A stretch of DNA of 64,000 bases, from positions 37,049,802 through 37,113,801 of the forward strand of contig CM055110.1 of NCBI GenBank assembly GCA_029204225.1. The letters run 5' to 3'. The DNA is from Diphasiastrum complanatum. Lineage: Eukaryota > Streptophyta > Lycopodiopsida > Lycopodiales > Lycopodiaceae. The notes beneath the pieces were generated by a model. That model worked only from the letters and a program-made list of their open reading frames with translations, was not told where the DNA came from and made no database searches. The translations under genes were made by a program, and so were the position numbers. Within the stretch, counting starts at the first letter, position 1; the number at the start of each line of letters is the position of its first letter. Of this stretch, positions 32,495-43,660 are shown in pieces.

Positions 32495-33216
32495 TGTTGG
32501 AGGGTTTGCGGATCCCAAGGCAACTCTAACCCTAGTTAATAAGTGAGAGAGATTTGACACCCTACATGTGTAAGTCCAACTTGATGATCACATAGTTATT
32601 AGTCAATAAAAGGACTTTAGGCCTTTTTGTGGGACTTTTAATGTCGCAGGGCCTAAATGTCAAGTTAGTAAATAAAATTGGATTTCCCTCCAATTTGGAT
32701 GGTTCTCACTCTTTTTCATATTTGAATAATTAGGGAGGCAGAAATGGACCATAAGGATTCAAAGGCCAGGGTCCTCCTCTCTACTATAAAAGGGGACCAA
32801 CTCGAGTTCCTACACATGTTCATTCTTTATTTCTATACAACAAATTGGTTCTCTTTAAAATGGATTTATAAATGTCCTTGCTCTCTATCACTTTTCCTCC
32901 ATCTCTCATGCTTTATTTATGTTTTGATAATTGTTGGATTTGATTGTTATTGGGATTGCATGTTATTATACTTTTTATGAGGCAGAAAGGGAGAGAGAGA
33001 AAGAGTAGCTATCTTTGTTGTGGATCTAGTGTTAGTAGATGTAGTGTTAATGCTTAGGGTTAATGGATGCTAGAGTTAGATTTGGATCTTCCATTCATGC
33101 TGAAATATGAACTATACTGTTGCTCTCATGGGAGCAAATCTACACATGACAACTAACTTCGTCTCTTTGATGCTAGATTGATTAGATCTTGGATTGAGGG
33201 AAAGAAACCCACTACA
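32495..33216 (+). mobile_element. Ty3/gypsy 5' LTR, 722 bp
   Basis: Starts TGTTGGAGGGTTTGC and ends CCCACTACA, followed four bases later by a tRNA-Asp-type primer site. It is colinear with the minus-strand LTR at 51238-51976. A TATA-like CTATAAAAGG lies at about 32783. It starts within about 100 bp of the CACTA remnant. Confidence 0.9.
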
Positions 33217-33220
33217 ATTT

Positions 33221-33237
33221 TGGCACCGTTGCCGGGA
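33221..33237 (+). promoter_or_regulatory. primer-binding site, tRNA-Asp type
   Basis: TGGCACCGTTGCCGGGA differs at two positions from TGGCGCCGTTGCCGGGG, the complement of the 3' end of plant tRNA-Asp. Such primer sites are known from Athila-type gypsy elements. Confidence 0.85.
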
Positions 33238-33292
33238 ACTATGCCAATTTTCAATTTGCAGCATGTTTGTTGCATGGTTAGCTTGCATTAGG

Positions 33293-34491
33293 TGTAGCGC
33301 AGGCATCCCAAAGGGAGCCGGTAACCACGACTTAGCTTCCCAACCTTCAACTCTTGCCATCCAAACCCACTTGACATACAAGCAGCCAACTCGCCAACAA
33401 TGATCAGACTTAACCAACTTGAAGTTTCGAAACCAGCATTGAGATCCAACCTGGCGCCATGCCAGATTGGGGATCCCGATGTGGGCGCCTTCCCTCCAAG
33501 CAAGCCACCTGACATACATCAAACTTAACCAACTCGAAGCTTCGTTACAAACGAGTACATCCATTCCAAGCAAGCGGTCTGACTTACATCAGACTTAACC
33601 AACTCAAAGCTTCGTCACGAGCGCTAGAAGCCAACATGGCGCCATGTCAGATTGGATAGCCATAAACAGGTAACTTTCACCCAAGCAAGCCATCCAACTC
33701 AGCCGATAGGTTAGAGCCCGTTCCCCAAGAGCTTAACCCATTCACGTTCATGCAAGGAACACTCAGAACCACAAGCCGCGATAGATATGGAAACAACCAG
33801 TTCCTGGATCAAATGGTCCTGATAGCATACTGTTGGCGCCACGGACCGAATGGTCCTGACGGCATACCCCTGGCGTCTCGGGATACGATCCTCAACTATG
33901 TGCCAAATTAAAAATTTCGAAGCGGCCTTACAACTGGCGCTTTTACCGAACACTAAAACCCTGAAGGTAATCAGAGTCAGTTTGAGAAAAATCCCACTTT
34001 ATTTCCTAGTCCTCGGGGCGCTAGCATCCAAGGCGAGTGCCAGGACAACATTCCAGCAAGGGAGGCTGAGACTGGTTGGAGCTCGTCCTGAGTCGCAACC
34101 CGCACTCCCCTATAGTACTTGTGGGATTCGGCACTAGCCCTCATACCAAGTACTCTACCCAGGCAGGTAAAGCACGTTCTTTCTCTCTCTAGGATTTTCT
34201 CTCTAGAAAGTCATTTTCACTCTCTAGAATTTATTGATCCCCATGCTTCCTTTAATCATGCCTAGATCGTGTTAGGTGATTGCACATCGATCTGAGCTCT
34301 CTGGACTTCGCTAGAAGCGATCAAAGATTTTTAGCCATAGGAACTTGGCGCCGGCTGGATTCTGGTCACAGTGGCGCTGGGAGCAGCGCCGACGCCATTG
34401 GCGCCGGGAGAGCAGGGGCACTGCTGGCGCTGGGGACAATGCTGGCGCCAGTGGCGCCGAAAGTAAAGCTTGTAAAGGTAGCCTTACAACA
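33293..34491 (-). mobile_element. solo LTR of the TGTTGTAAAG family
   Basis: On the minus strand it runs from TGTTGTAAGG to GCGCTACA, 1199 bp, and is bounded by a perfect 5-bp duplication TTAGG (33288-33292 and 34492-34496). There is no internal domain or second LTR. It sits in the leader of the gypsy element, so it inserted after that element arrived and later lost its body by LTR-LTR recombination. It includes the GGCGCC cluster at about 34345-34460. Confidence 0.93.
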
Positions 34492-34496
34492 TTAGG

Positions 34497-35638
34497 CATC
34501 TTGTCGTTGCATGAATAATATTAAATCTGCATTTAGGGTTAGTTTGAGAGTGATTTTGCTTGATTTGAGTGGATTTACTTGTTTGAAATCTAATTTGATT
34601 GTGAAATAGGGAAAGCTATTCAGATCACGAATCTTAAGATCCATTTGGATTTGAGATATTAAAAAAAACAACAAAAATCGGTCAAATCTGCCAGATTTTG
34701 GTCAAAAGGAGGCAAAAATCATCATCAGAGCTGATAACTTTTTGCCCTCTTTCAGGAAACCTTCGCCGAGATGCAGACACCTTCAGTTTTGATCATAGAT
34801 CCTTCAGTTTGAAGGGCGAACAAACTTTCTTAGCAGATTTCCAGAAACATTAAAAAACCATCAAAAAATCACCAAAACCCTAAAAATATAGGAAAAGAAC
34901 CTTCACTCAATTCACTGTGCATAGGTATGATTCAGTTCTATCTACTGCCACGTCGGCGAAGAATAATATCAGAAATAGAAGGTTTTTCAGAGGATCAGTT
35001 GTCATATTGCCATATTTTTGCAAAGTCACTTTTTTGCAAAACTACTAATATTACTCCTGATTCTTCGCCAAAATCTTTGCTGAGATTTCAGAACATTCTA
35101 TTTATAAAAAAATACTATTTCTGAGTTTGGCGAACATTCTTCCTATCTAGATCATAGAAAATCTTGATTTTTACCCTCGTCAAACTATAGAAACTGTGTT
35201 TTTTTTTTTTGTGTCAGAAACCTTCGTCGTGTTTACCCTAGTTTTATATGTGTCAAATTTTGAATCCGAGAGTTCGGCGAAGGTTATTTCCATATAAATT
35301 GCCAAAAAGACCTAATCAGAGAGTTTTTTCCAAAATAGCACTGTTGAACCTTCGTTAAGCCAATCTTCGTCTCGGGAACCTTCGCTAGTACTATTTTAAG
35401 ATTTTGATTTTTCAAATCAAATCTCTGTCAAAATTTGGGTCAAATCTGATACAATCTGAGTTGGATTATGAGAAATTCTCCATTTTTTGAGAAGTATCAA
35501 TTGATTGAATTTCGAAATCTTTTTCATGATATAGAAATCAAATTCTTGAAAAGTGGAATAGATCTAGCAGATGTGATCTAAGATAGTTTTCGATTGAAAA
35601 ATCTAGATCCAATCTCATTGTCTGCTTGATTTGAATAT
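34497..35638 (+). other. gypsy element leader between primer site and gag
   Basis: No ORF. AT-rich with a scattered motif AACCTTCGCCGA or its complement TCGGCGAAGGTT: for example about 34757, 34951, 35061, 35116, 35217, 35270, 35345 and 35380. It may hold RNA packaging or dimerisation signals; that is inference. Confidence 0.6.
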
Positions 35639-36570
35639 GTGAAGATGGCTGCCCCTGGAGGTGCTCCTCAAGAAGTCAATCCAATCATTGTTAAAAGAGC
35701 ACCCCGTCTGGATCTACCGAAATATAATGGATTAACAGATCCAATTAGATTTCTTCAGACCTATGCTAAATCTTGTGAGGTCTATGGCAAAATTTTTCTC
35801 CAAGATAAACTTAAGCTTTTTCCTATGGCCTTAAGAGACGCAGCACAAGATTGGTACTATAATCAAGATGAAACTAAGTGTATAGATTGGGGGATTGTTA
35901 AAAGATCCCTTATCACACGGTTCAGACCTCGGAAGTTTATGGAAGACCCTTTTCTACTTTTAAGTAAAATAAAAATGAGAAAGCCGGAAATGGTTCGAGA
36001 TTACATTGAAAGGTGAAACACCTTAGATCTGAGTGCGAACCTAAGCTGATTAACAAAAATGTCATGATTATGTGGTTTTTGTCAAGTTTACCTAAAAAGA
36101 TCAGACGTGAGCTAAAACGTCATAATGAGTATGCACTTTTGCAAAATGCTATGGATGATGCAATACAGGAGGAGGATGAAGATTCAGATGATGAGCCGAA
36201 TATTAGCATGTTGTCTTATACAGCAGGGCAGACCACTACGACGTCCACCTCTATTGCATCAACAAATGTCAATACTACTGCAGAAATGATGCTCAATGAG
36301 TTCGAGAAACTCGAGAAGAACCTGCAGAAACAGATGGAAAAGTTGCAGTTGCAGTTTGATGAGAAGATCAAAGCATTGGAAGATTTTCACGGACAAGCGA
36401 ACAAGGAACCTGAGAAGTTTGCAAAGACTTTTCCTACCAAGGAAAATGTCGTGTTGTATTTGTATAGAAAATCATTCAGTGAATGAGTGTCCTCAATTAA
36501 AAAAATGAATGGAAATCAGTGTATGCCATTTGTGTAATTCGCCTGATCATGAGACTACTTTTTGCAACTT
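35639..36570 (+). pseudogene. Ty3/gypsy gag
   Basis: The start codon used is at 35645 or 35639 (M.MAAPGGAPQEV). A retrotransposon Gag domain follows, with LPKYNGLTDPIRFLQTYAK, WYYNQDETKCIDW and SLITRFRPRKF, up to a frameshift at about 36016. The second part (36013-36486) has SSLPKKIRRELKRHNEYALL, an acidic AMDDAIQEEDED stretch, and a coiled helix (EFEKLEKNLQKQMEKLQLQF). A second frameshift at about 36455 precedes two zinc knuckles, CICIENHSVNEC-like and CHLCNSPDHETTFC (CX2CX4HX4C, about 36523-36566). The product would be the particle protein. Breaks make it non-functional. Confidence 0.9.
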
Positions 36571-37543
36571 TAATCCTCAGATAATTCAGCAACGGTATGC
36601 CCAAATGGGATATCAAGAACCATAGTATCGAGGAAATCCAACAGCTAGACCTCGACAATCTGCTCTTGGATACCTAGAACGTTTAGCCTTACCTGCCCCA
36701 GCAAAGCACTCCGATCCTCTTGCTAATTTGATGGAACTAGAACCATACAGAAGTGTTGAGCAATGGAACTATGATAATGATCAAGAAGGTGGATCTTCAG
36801 AACAATATGCTATTTATGCTGCCACGCAACAACAAGCATCTAGAAACTGGACCAGAGCATCACTTGGATGCTTTGCATGTGGAGAAAATCACAAAGTTGC
36901 AGAATGTCCAAATAAAGAGAAATTTGTACCATTCTGTCGTGATTGTGGTTATGGGCATTGATATAAAGAATGTCCAGCAAGACCAAAGCCACCACCAGCT
37001 ACAGCTCCTGTAAATTTGATAACAATCAAGCAAAGATCAGTAGCTCAGAATAAACCAAGTGTACCTTTGATGGTGGTCATTAGAGCACAAAAACAGAAAG
37101 AACCAGTAGTGGATCCAGTTTCTGCTAATTCTATACCATTAATTGATATACCAACAACATCTGGAGTCTATCCAAATCTTCATGCAGAAAAAAGAAGATA
37201 TTAGAATATGAAGTAGTGGATTAAACATCTGCAAGAAGAAGAAGAGCTTGAAGCTGCTAAAGCAACAACTGAAGTTCGTTCTTCACCATTGTAGCCAGAA
37301 CTGCTCATGAATATTTTGTCTAGTAAGATCAATATTTCATTGGGAGAGTTCCTGAAGTTGGTGCCAAAAGCAAAAGAAATCTTAGCACAAAAGTAAGCTC
37401 AAGCAGAATCAGAAGTCCATCAAGAGTCACTTTTTTGTGCTGGATTTGAAGAATCTAATGAAGCACTCCATGTTGGAGCAGCTTGGAAAAGTGAGCAAAA
37501 AAATATCACTCTGTCGATGCAACATAGACAATTTCCTAAGGAA
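36571..37543 (+). pseudogene. gypsy gag-pol linker with further Cys-His knuckles
   Basis: A readable but interrupted frame continues from Gag. It has a further knuckle CFACGENHKVAEC at about 36870-36910, then CRDCGYGH with a stop before YKECPA (about 36940-36975), and a Pro/Gln-rich linker. Thus three or four Cys-His motifs are spread over 500 bp, more than the one or two usual for gypsy Gag. Stops at 36961 and 37202 and elsewhere break it. Confidence 0.7.
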
Positions 37544-38538
37544 GCAGCTGTGATAGATGGCGGTTCAGGAGTTAACCTGATTTCTACAAGGCTATGTGCA
37601 AAATGGGGCCTACGACTTTTGCTACTAAGCCTGCGACTTCTGCTACTAAGCTAGTTAACCAAATGACAGTTTGTTCGCAAGGAATGGTTGAAGATATACC
37701 TGTCAGAATTGTGGGAGTACAGTTCATCATTACTTTTGTAGTAATGGACTTACCAGAAGCACCAAATGTCTACCGAGTCCTATTGGGACGTCCATGGCTA
37801 CGAGTTGCGCAAGTAATTCATAACTGGGGTAACGGGAAAATCACTTTTGAAAATCGTGAACGCACAGTCAAAGTTGACCCTACAACTTGGACTATCAAAC
37901 CAGTGGTTCAGAAAGATGATGATGATTCCTCAACAGTGGATTATACTTGTGACCGACCAAAGAAAAATTTGAGAGTTCATTACGATTCTCAAACAGATAC
38001 TGTCAACTGGAATGAAGCTCTTGCAATGATTGATTGTATAGTAGGATATATGTGTCAACAAGATAATCAGTTAGATTTGAGCGAGATTTCATTATTGGAT
38101 CGAACCTTGGATACACCGATCACTTTTCCATTGAATGTGCTGAATGTAACTTGGATATCAACGGAACCTATACCAGATCCGATTGAAGATGACCTCATTC
38201 TTGTGAGTCATGCCTTGACTTATGATGGCAATGCAGAACTTACGGATGAGCAGATTGTCAATCATATGGATCCGACCAGATTTGGAGTGTGTAATGTTCC
38301 TGATGAACCAATAATAAAACCGTCCAAAGCAGTTTTATTGAAGAAAGACAAGATCATAGGGTCAATGACGGAGAAACAAGCCAAGCAACATTATAATATG
38401 GTCCTGAAATGGAAAAATCCTCCTCAAAAGATTGATTTAGAGAATGTGCCACCCTTACTGGATAAAAACAAAGGAAAAGTCAAGGATGATTCTACAAGTC
38501 AGAGTTTTAGCAAGACATCATCGTCTCGGAAGTCATAA
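37544..38538 (+). pseudogene. Ty3/gypsy aspartic protease region
   Basis: AAVIDGGSGVNLISTRLC at about 37544-37597 fits the retropepsin active site, although the usual D-T/S-G reads D-G-G. A frameshift near 37600 leads to 37594-38538, 314 codons containing VEDIPVRIVGVQFIITFVVM, a YRVLLGRPWLR block typical of gypsy protease ends, and a long acidic linker. The homologous blocks at 6480-6740 and 59323-59700 on the minus strand belong to the same family. Confidence 0.85.
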
Positions 38539-38598
38539 CCTTCACGATCAATTCCTGCTAAGAAGGCGAAACGAAGATCTAAGACAAGTCCTTTCAAA

Positions 38599-39804
38599 AT
38601 GGAACAAGTAGATGTAGTCCAACGTGATATGCCCGGATATTTTAAATGTTATACACTGGATGATGTGGTTATCATATTACCTAAAGCACATCATGAACCC
38701 AAAGAATACATGCCAGAATCGAAAGAAGTTTACGATGGCCCAGCCAGGACTCAGCCAATAAATCTTGCTGAACTAGAAGAACCAGAAAAGATTGTACAAG
38801 TTGGATCACAACTTACTCCTGAACAGTATCAAGCACTTCGCTTGTTACTTATTAAGTATCAAGATTGCTTTGCATGGACTTATCAAGATCTGAAGGGTAT
38901 TTCGACATCAGTAATTGAACATACCATACTTTTAGTACCTGATGTAGTTCCAAAGGTTACAAAGTTCTATCATTGTAATCCTAATGTGGTGGATCTGATA
39001 AAGAAAGAACTTTAGAGATTGCTTGACGTTGATTTCATTTATGAGATCAAGCATACCGAATGAATTTCACCGATTGTCATTGTTCCTAAGAAAAATGAGA
39101 AATTGAGGATCTGCATGAATCTCAAAGTGTTGAACAAAGTGGCGCGGAAGGATCACTTTCCGTTACCTTTTACTGAAAGCATTTTGGATCGCCTTGTTGG
39201 AGCATAAGCTTATACTTTCATGGATGGATTTAGTGGTTACAACTAGGTTAAGATTGCACCTGCCAATTGCCATAAAACTGCTTTTGCAACAGAATGGGAC
39301 ACCTATGCTTACAAAGTAATGTCGTTTGGACTCTATAATACACCAAGTTCATTCCAAAGAGTAATGCAATTTGTTTTTAAAGATTATCTGCAAAAATTCC
39401 TTGAAATTTACTTGGACGACTTGGGAGTTCATAGTACACATACAGACCGTCTAGATCGATTGGAGAAAGTATTTGAAAGATGCCGCAAATATCATATTTC
39501 TCTAAATCTAAAAAAATGTCAGATATGGGTTTCCCACGGAGTTGTGCTTGGACATGTGATATCAAGACATGGTATTGCCACAGATTATTCTAAGATCAAG
39601 GTTATTGTGGAATTGTCACCGCCATCAACAATTTGGGAGTTTATGTGTTTATGGGTCATGCGAACTACTATCGAATTTTTATTATCTTCTTTGCGGATTT
39701 AGCACGAGCTATATACAAACTGACTATTGTTCCCATTTGGACAGTAGAAGCGTTCATACGGATGCCTCAAAATACGCCATTGGATCAGTTTTGACGCAAC
39801 CAGG
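38599..39804 (+). pseudogene. Ty3/gypsy reverse transcriptase, interrupted
   Basis: A connector with FAWTYQDLKGI precedes the RT. The RT has IVPKKNEKLRICMNLKVLNK, FMDGFSGYN (first Asp), YKVMSFGLYNTPSSFQRVM and EIYLDDL (39406-39423), the YxDD catalytic box, then LNLKKCQ and LGHVISRHGI. In-frame stops at 39013, 39061, 39205 and 39244 kill the frame. Homology runs into RNase H (HTDASKYAIGSVLTQPG, with a frameshift before it) and is cut at 39804 by a nested LTR element. Confidence 0.93.
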
Positions 39805-39853
39805 TGTTGTAAAGCTACCTTTACAAGCTTTACTTCCAGCGCCATCGGCGCCA
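39805..39853 (+). mobile_element. 5' LTR remnant of nested element
   Basis: 49 bp from TGTTGTAAAG match the start of the 3' LTR at 41373. Homology stops at GGCGCCA, after which internal sequence follows. Left flank CCAGG (39800-39804) pairs with CTAGG (42617-42621). Confidence 0.85.
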
Positions 39854-41372
39854 ACGAAACGACTCAATGTTTGCAAAGGATGAATGGCTAGCCTGTTTCT
39901 TGGGGTAGTTTCATTTGTGATAACGCCCACCAGACGCAAGCAGGAAGTCAAAAGTTGGAAAGGGCAATTTCAGGGGAGATCTTCTATGGAGCAGTTGATC
40001 TTTATTTTGGGACGGCCACCTTCGGAATTGAAACTCACTGAGCATGGGTGATATCCAGTATCAGTTGGGTTTTTCCTCAAAGGGGAAAAGACTAGGATCC
40101 TCTTCAGAGATTGGCAACAAGTTGGATCGAGCCATAATCTTAGCAGATGGGAAGCAAAGTGTTAGAAAGGCTTTTTGTTCGAAGAACTCTACTCTAAGTC
40201 CGATCAGCTGATTTTATAAGTGGAGGGGAACTATCACACACACCTCTCTCTTGGGGCAAATTTTGAATGAAAGTTGATCAAAATGGGGGCAAATTCAAGG
40301 TGACCTAGCCATACTCACACGAGGAGACTGGCGAACTTTGGACCTAATAAGTTGACAAGTTTTTGTTGTGGAAAGGAAAGTTTGTTATAGGCTTTCTCTG
40401 GACCAGCAATAATGAGGAAACATATGAGTACGATGGCTTGTGTTACGTGTAAGGCAGCTGATCAATGAAGGAACTGTGAACGTGAGTCTTGCATGAGAGA
40501 CTTGGTATTTCGAACGGACGCTAAGGGACAGTTCGCGTTGAGATCGGACTAGTGCATACTCTGGGTGCATGTGTCTGATTCAAAGAGAGCTACTTGAAGC
40601 CAAGCTCGATGTACACTTCTTGTTTTGACTGTGAGGCAACTGACGAGTGATGGAATTGTGAAAGTCAAGTTTTGCGCGACGGACATGGTGCTTCAAACAA
40701 ACGCGAAGAGATAGTTCGGATGCGGATCAAACTGGTGCGACCCTTTGGCTTTCCACGAGGTCAATGGTTACATTTGGGCTGATTCAAAGAGCTACTTTAA
40801 GCTAAGTGAGAAGTGCATTGCAGAGTACTCAATCTTTGCCTACCTTAAAGAGCCAAGATGGAAAAGTATCAAGATCAGGCTGGGACAAGGAGAGAAGCAA
40901 CAAGGCACGGAGTGGACCATAAAGTGGACAATCAAACGATAAATCCTTTGGCTCAGGGAGATACCTGTGCGGAACTGAACAAATCTGGAGCTCAGGGAGC
41001 TCAACACAAAGTGCATCAAGGACAAATCAGGAGCTCAAAGGAGTTCCAAAGTCGAAAGTCAGAAGCGACAGGGGCGAACATTTCAAAGAAAGGCCTTTGT
41101 CACCAGTTAATAAGGTTTTTGGATTTTACGAAAGCGATATCAAATCTACGCTTTTCCCAGACAAAGATATATATTTTCAAGTTATGTAATCTTTCTATAC
41201 AAAGAGCTGAGCCTCCGACTTGTGGTGTGCCAGCTTCAATGTTAATAAAAAGTGGCCAGTAAATTGAGTACTGTGCCAAGTAGCTTAAATGTATAGTTAT
41301 TTTAATTGGGAGACACCTTTACTTTAATCTGATATCTGATGAGGACATCAGATTTCATAAAGGTGGGGTGGA
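39854..41372 (+). mobile_element. internal region of nested non-autonomous LTR element
   Basis: About 1.5 kb with no gag or pol homology. The largest frame (40858-41262, 134 codons) has no recognisable domain. It ends with a purine-rich AAAGGTGGGGTGGA (41359-41372) just before the 3' LTR. The lack of coding capacity suggests a non-autonomous (LARD- or TRIM-like) element, or an internal deletion together with most of the 5' LTR. Confidence 0.75.
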
Positions 41373-42616
41373 TGTTGTAAAGCTACCTTTACAAGCTTTA
41401 CTTCCGGCGCCATCGGCGCCAGCTATGTCCCTGGAGCCAGCAGCGCCCCTGCTGCTCTCGGCGCCAACGGTGCCGGCGCCGCTCCCAGCACCACTGTAAC
41501 CAGAATCCAGCCGGCGCCAAGTTCCTATGGCTAAAAATCTTTGATCGATTCTAGCGGAGTCCAGAGAGCTCAGATCGATGTGCAATCACCTCACACGATC
41601 TAAGCATGATTAAAGCAAGCCTGGGGATCAATAAAATCTAGAGAGAGAAAGTGACTTTCTAGAAAGAGAAAATCCTAGAGAGAGAAAAATGTGCTTTACC
41701 AGCTTGGGTAGAGTGCTTGGTATGAGGGGGGGTGCCGAATCACACCAATACTATAGGGGAGTGCGGGTTGCGACTCAGGACGAGCTCCAACCAAGTCTCA
41801 GCCTCCCTTGCTGGAATGTTGTCATGGCTCTCGCCTTGGCATGCTAGCGCCCCAAAGACTAGGGTCGGTCACACACTTGAAATGTAACCTTCTCAGATTT
41901 ATCAATAAAGTGGGATTTTTCTCAAACTGACTCTAATTACCTTCTGGGTTTCAGTGTTCGGTAAAAGCGCCAGTTGTAAGGCCGCTTCCAAATTTTTAAG
42001 TTGGCACATAGCTGAGGGTCATATCCCGGAACGCCAGCGGTATGCCGTCGGGACCATTCTGTCCGTGGCGCCAACGGTATGTTGTCGGGACCATTTGGTC
42101 TAGGAACTGGGTGTCTCCATATCTGTCGTGGCTTGTGGTTCTGAGTGTTCCTTGCATGAACGTGAATGGGTTAAGCTCTTGGAAAACGGGCTCTAACCTG
42201 TCGGCTGAGTTGGATGGCTTGCTTGGGTGGAAGTTACCTGTTTATGGCTGTCCAGTCTGGCGTGGCGCCAGGTTGGCTTCCAGCGCTTGTGACGAAGCTT
42301 TCAGTTGGTTAAGTCTGATGTAACTCAGACCGCTTGCTTGGAATGGATGTTACTCGTTTGTAATGAAGCTTCGAGTTGGTTGAGTTTGATGTATGTCGAG
42401 CGGCTTGCTTGGAGGGAAGTCACCCACATCGGGACCCCCGATCTGGCATGGCACCAGGTTGGATCTCAATGTTGGTTTTCGGAACTTCAAGTTGGTTAAG
42501 TCTGATCGTTGTTGGCGAGTTGGCTGCTTGTATGTCAAGTGGGTTTGGATGGCAAGAGTTGAAGGCTGGGAAGCTAAGTCGTGGTTCCCGGCTCCCTTTG
42601 GGATGTTTGCGCTACA
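41373..42616 (+). mobile_element. 3' LTR of nested element, TGTTGTAAAG family
   Basis: 1244 bp from TGTTGTAAAG to GCGCTACA, colinear with 21503-22800. It has the GGCGCC cluster at 41406-41520 and an AATAAA near 41906. After CTAGG the interrupted gypsy RNase H resumes in the correct frame at 42622, confirming the insertion border. Confidence 0.92.
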
Positions 42617-42621
42617 CTAGG

Positions 42622-42797
42622 TGACTATAAAAAAGATTACCCTATACGATTTGCAAGCAGACAACTTACAGATCTGGAAAAGAATTATTCAACAACAGAA
42701 CGTGAGGCATTAGCCATGATTTTTTCTGTTCGGAAATTTCATCACTATCTCATGGAAACGCACTTTGCATTATATACAGATCATAAGACATCTACAT
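42622..42797 (+). pseudogene. Ty3/gypsy RNase H continuation
   Basis: Codons continue directly from the sequence cut at 39804: YPIRFASRQL, EKNYSTTEREALAMIF, then FALYTDHKT, the RNase H core with catalytic Glu and Asp. It ends abruptly at about 42797, where copia RT begins, so the gypsy integrase and 3' LTR are missing here. Confidence 0.9.
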
Positions 42798-42805
42798 GAT
42801 CTAGC

Positions 42806-43660
42806 CCAAAGTATACCTTCTAGAAGGTATGAAGAATCATGTCTGTAAACTCCACAAAGCACTTTACGGCTTGAAACAGTATGTCGGAACTTGGTTTCAG
42901 AGGATCAACACATTCCTTATCGAACAAGGATTCAAACCAAGCACTGCTGATTGCAATGTCTATTCTAGGTCAGTGCAACAATCCTTCATCATCATCACCT
43001 TATATGTGGATGATACATTGCTCTTCAGCAATAATACCAATTTGGTCAAGGATTCTAAGCAGATGTTGTTTTCAATGTTCGACATGACTGATTTGGACGA
43101 AGTTCAGTTCTGTCTGGGCATTCAGATCCACAGAGATAGTGTGAGACAACTAATTTACATCACTCAACAAAGGTATCTTTACAATGTTCTTAATAAATAC
43201 AATCAAATGAATTACAAATTAGCTCACTTATCGATGGATCCAAGCATGCATTTGTCAAAGGACCAATGTCCCCATACCAAGCAGGAAGAGGAGCAGATGA
43301 GAGAGTATCCTTATCGATCAATACTTGGATCTCTCATGTACGCAATGGTCTATACAAGACCAGATATCTCTTTTGTAGTAAGCTCACTCAGCCAATATAT
43401 GGCTAATCCTAGCATTACCCATTGGAAGGCTCTCATAAGAGTCATGAGAGAAATATTTAAGCTACCATGGACCAGTGCATCTGCTATGGAGATGTCAGCA
43501 ATGACAATCTTCATTAGCTGAGTGGATACTCTGATGCAAGCTGGGGAGGAGATGTAGACAATCGTAAGTCCACATCTAGATTTACATTCTTCTACAACAA
43601 CGGCATGCCACTGAATGGAGGAGAGGAGAAAGCAAACTTTACATCCAAAGCAAGAAGAAA
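42806..43660 (+). pseudogene. Ty1/copia reverse transcriptase and RNase H
   Basis: Begins in mid-RT at KVYLLEG and LHKALYGLKQ. The catalytic box TLYVDDTLLFS is at about 42997-43030. EVQFCLGIQI, YRSILGSLMYAMVYTRPDIS and a decayed segment follow; the main frame ends at 43521. After a frameshift, RNase H reads YSDASWGGDVDNRKSTSRF at about 43528-43585. It then passes in frame into the gag of another copia element near 43655. Confidence 0.9.

Noticed and set aside
33112-33573. 153-codon minus-strand ORF
   Set aside because: It spans the solo LTR end and the gypsy leader, so it is an accidental frame across an insertion border.
40858-41262. 134-codon ORF inside the nested LTR element
   Set aside because: No recognised domain and polar low-information composition; kept only as part of the non-coding internal region.
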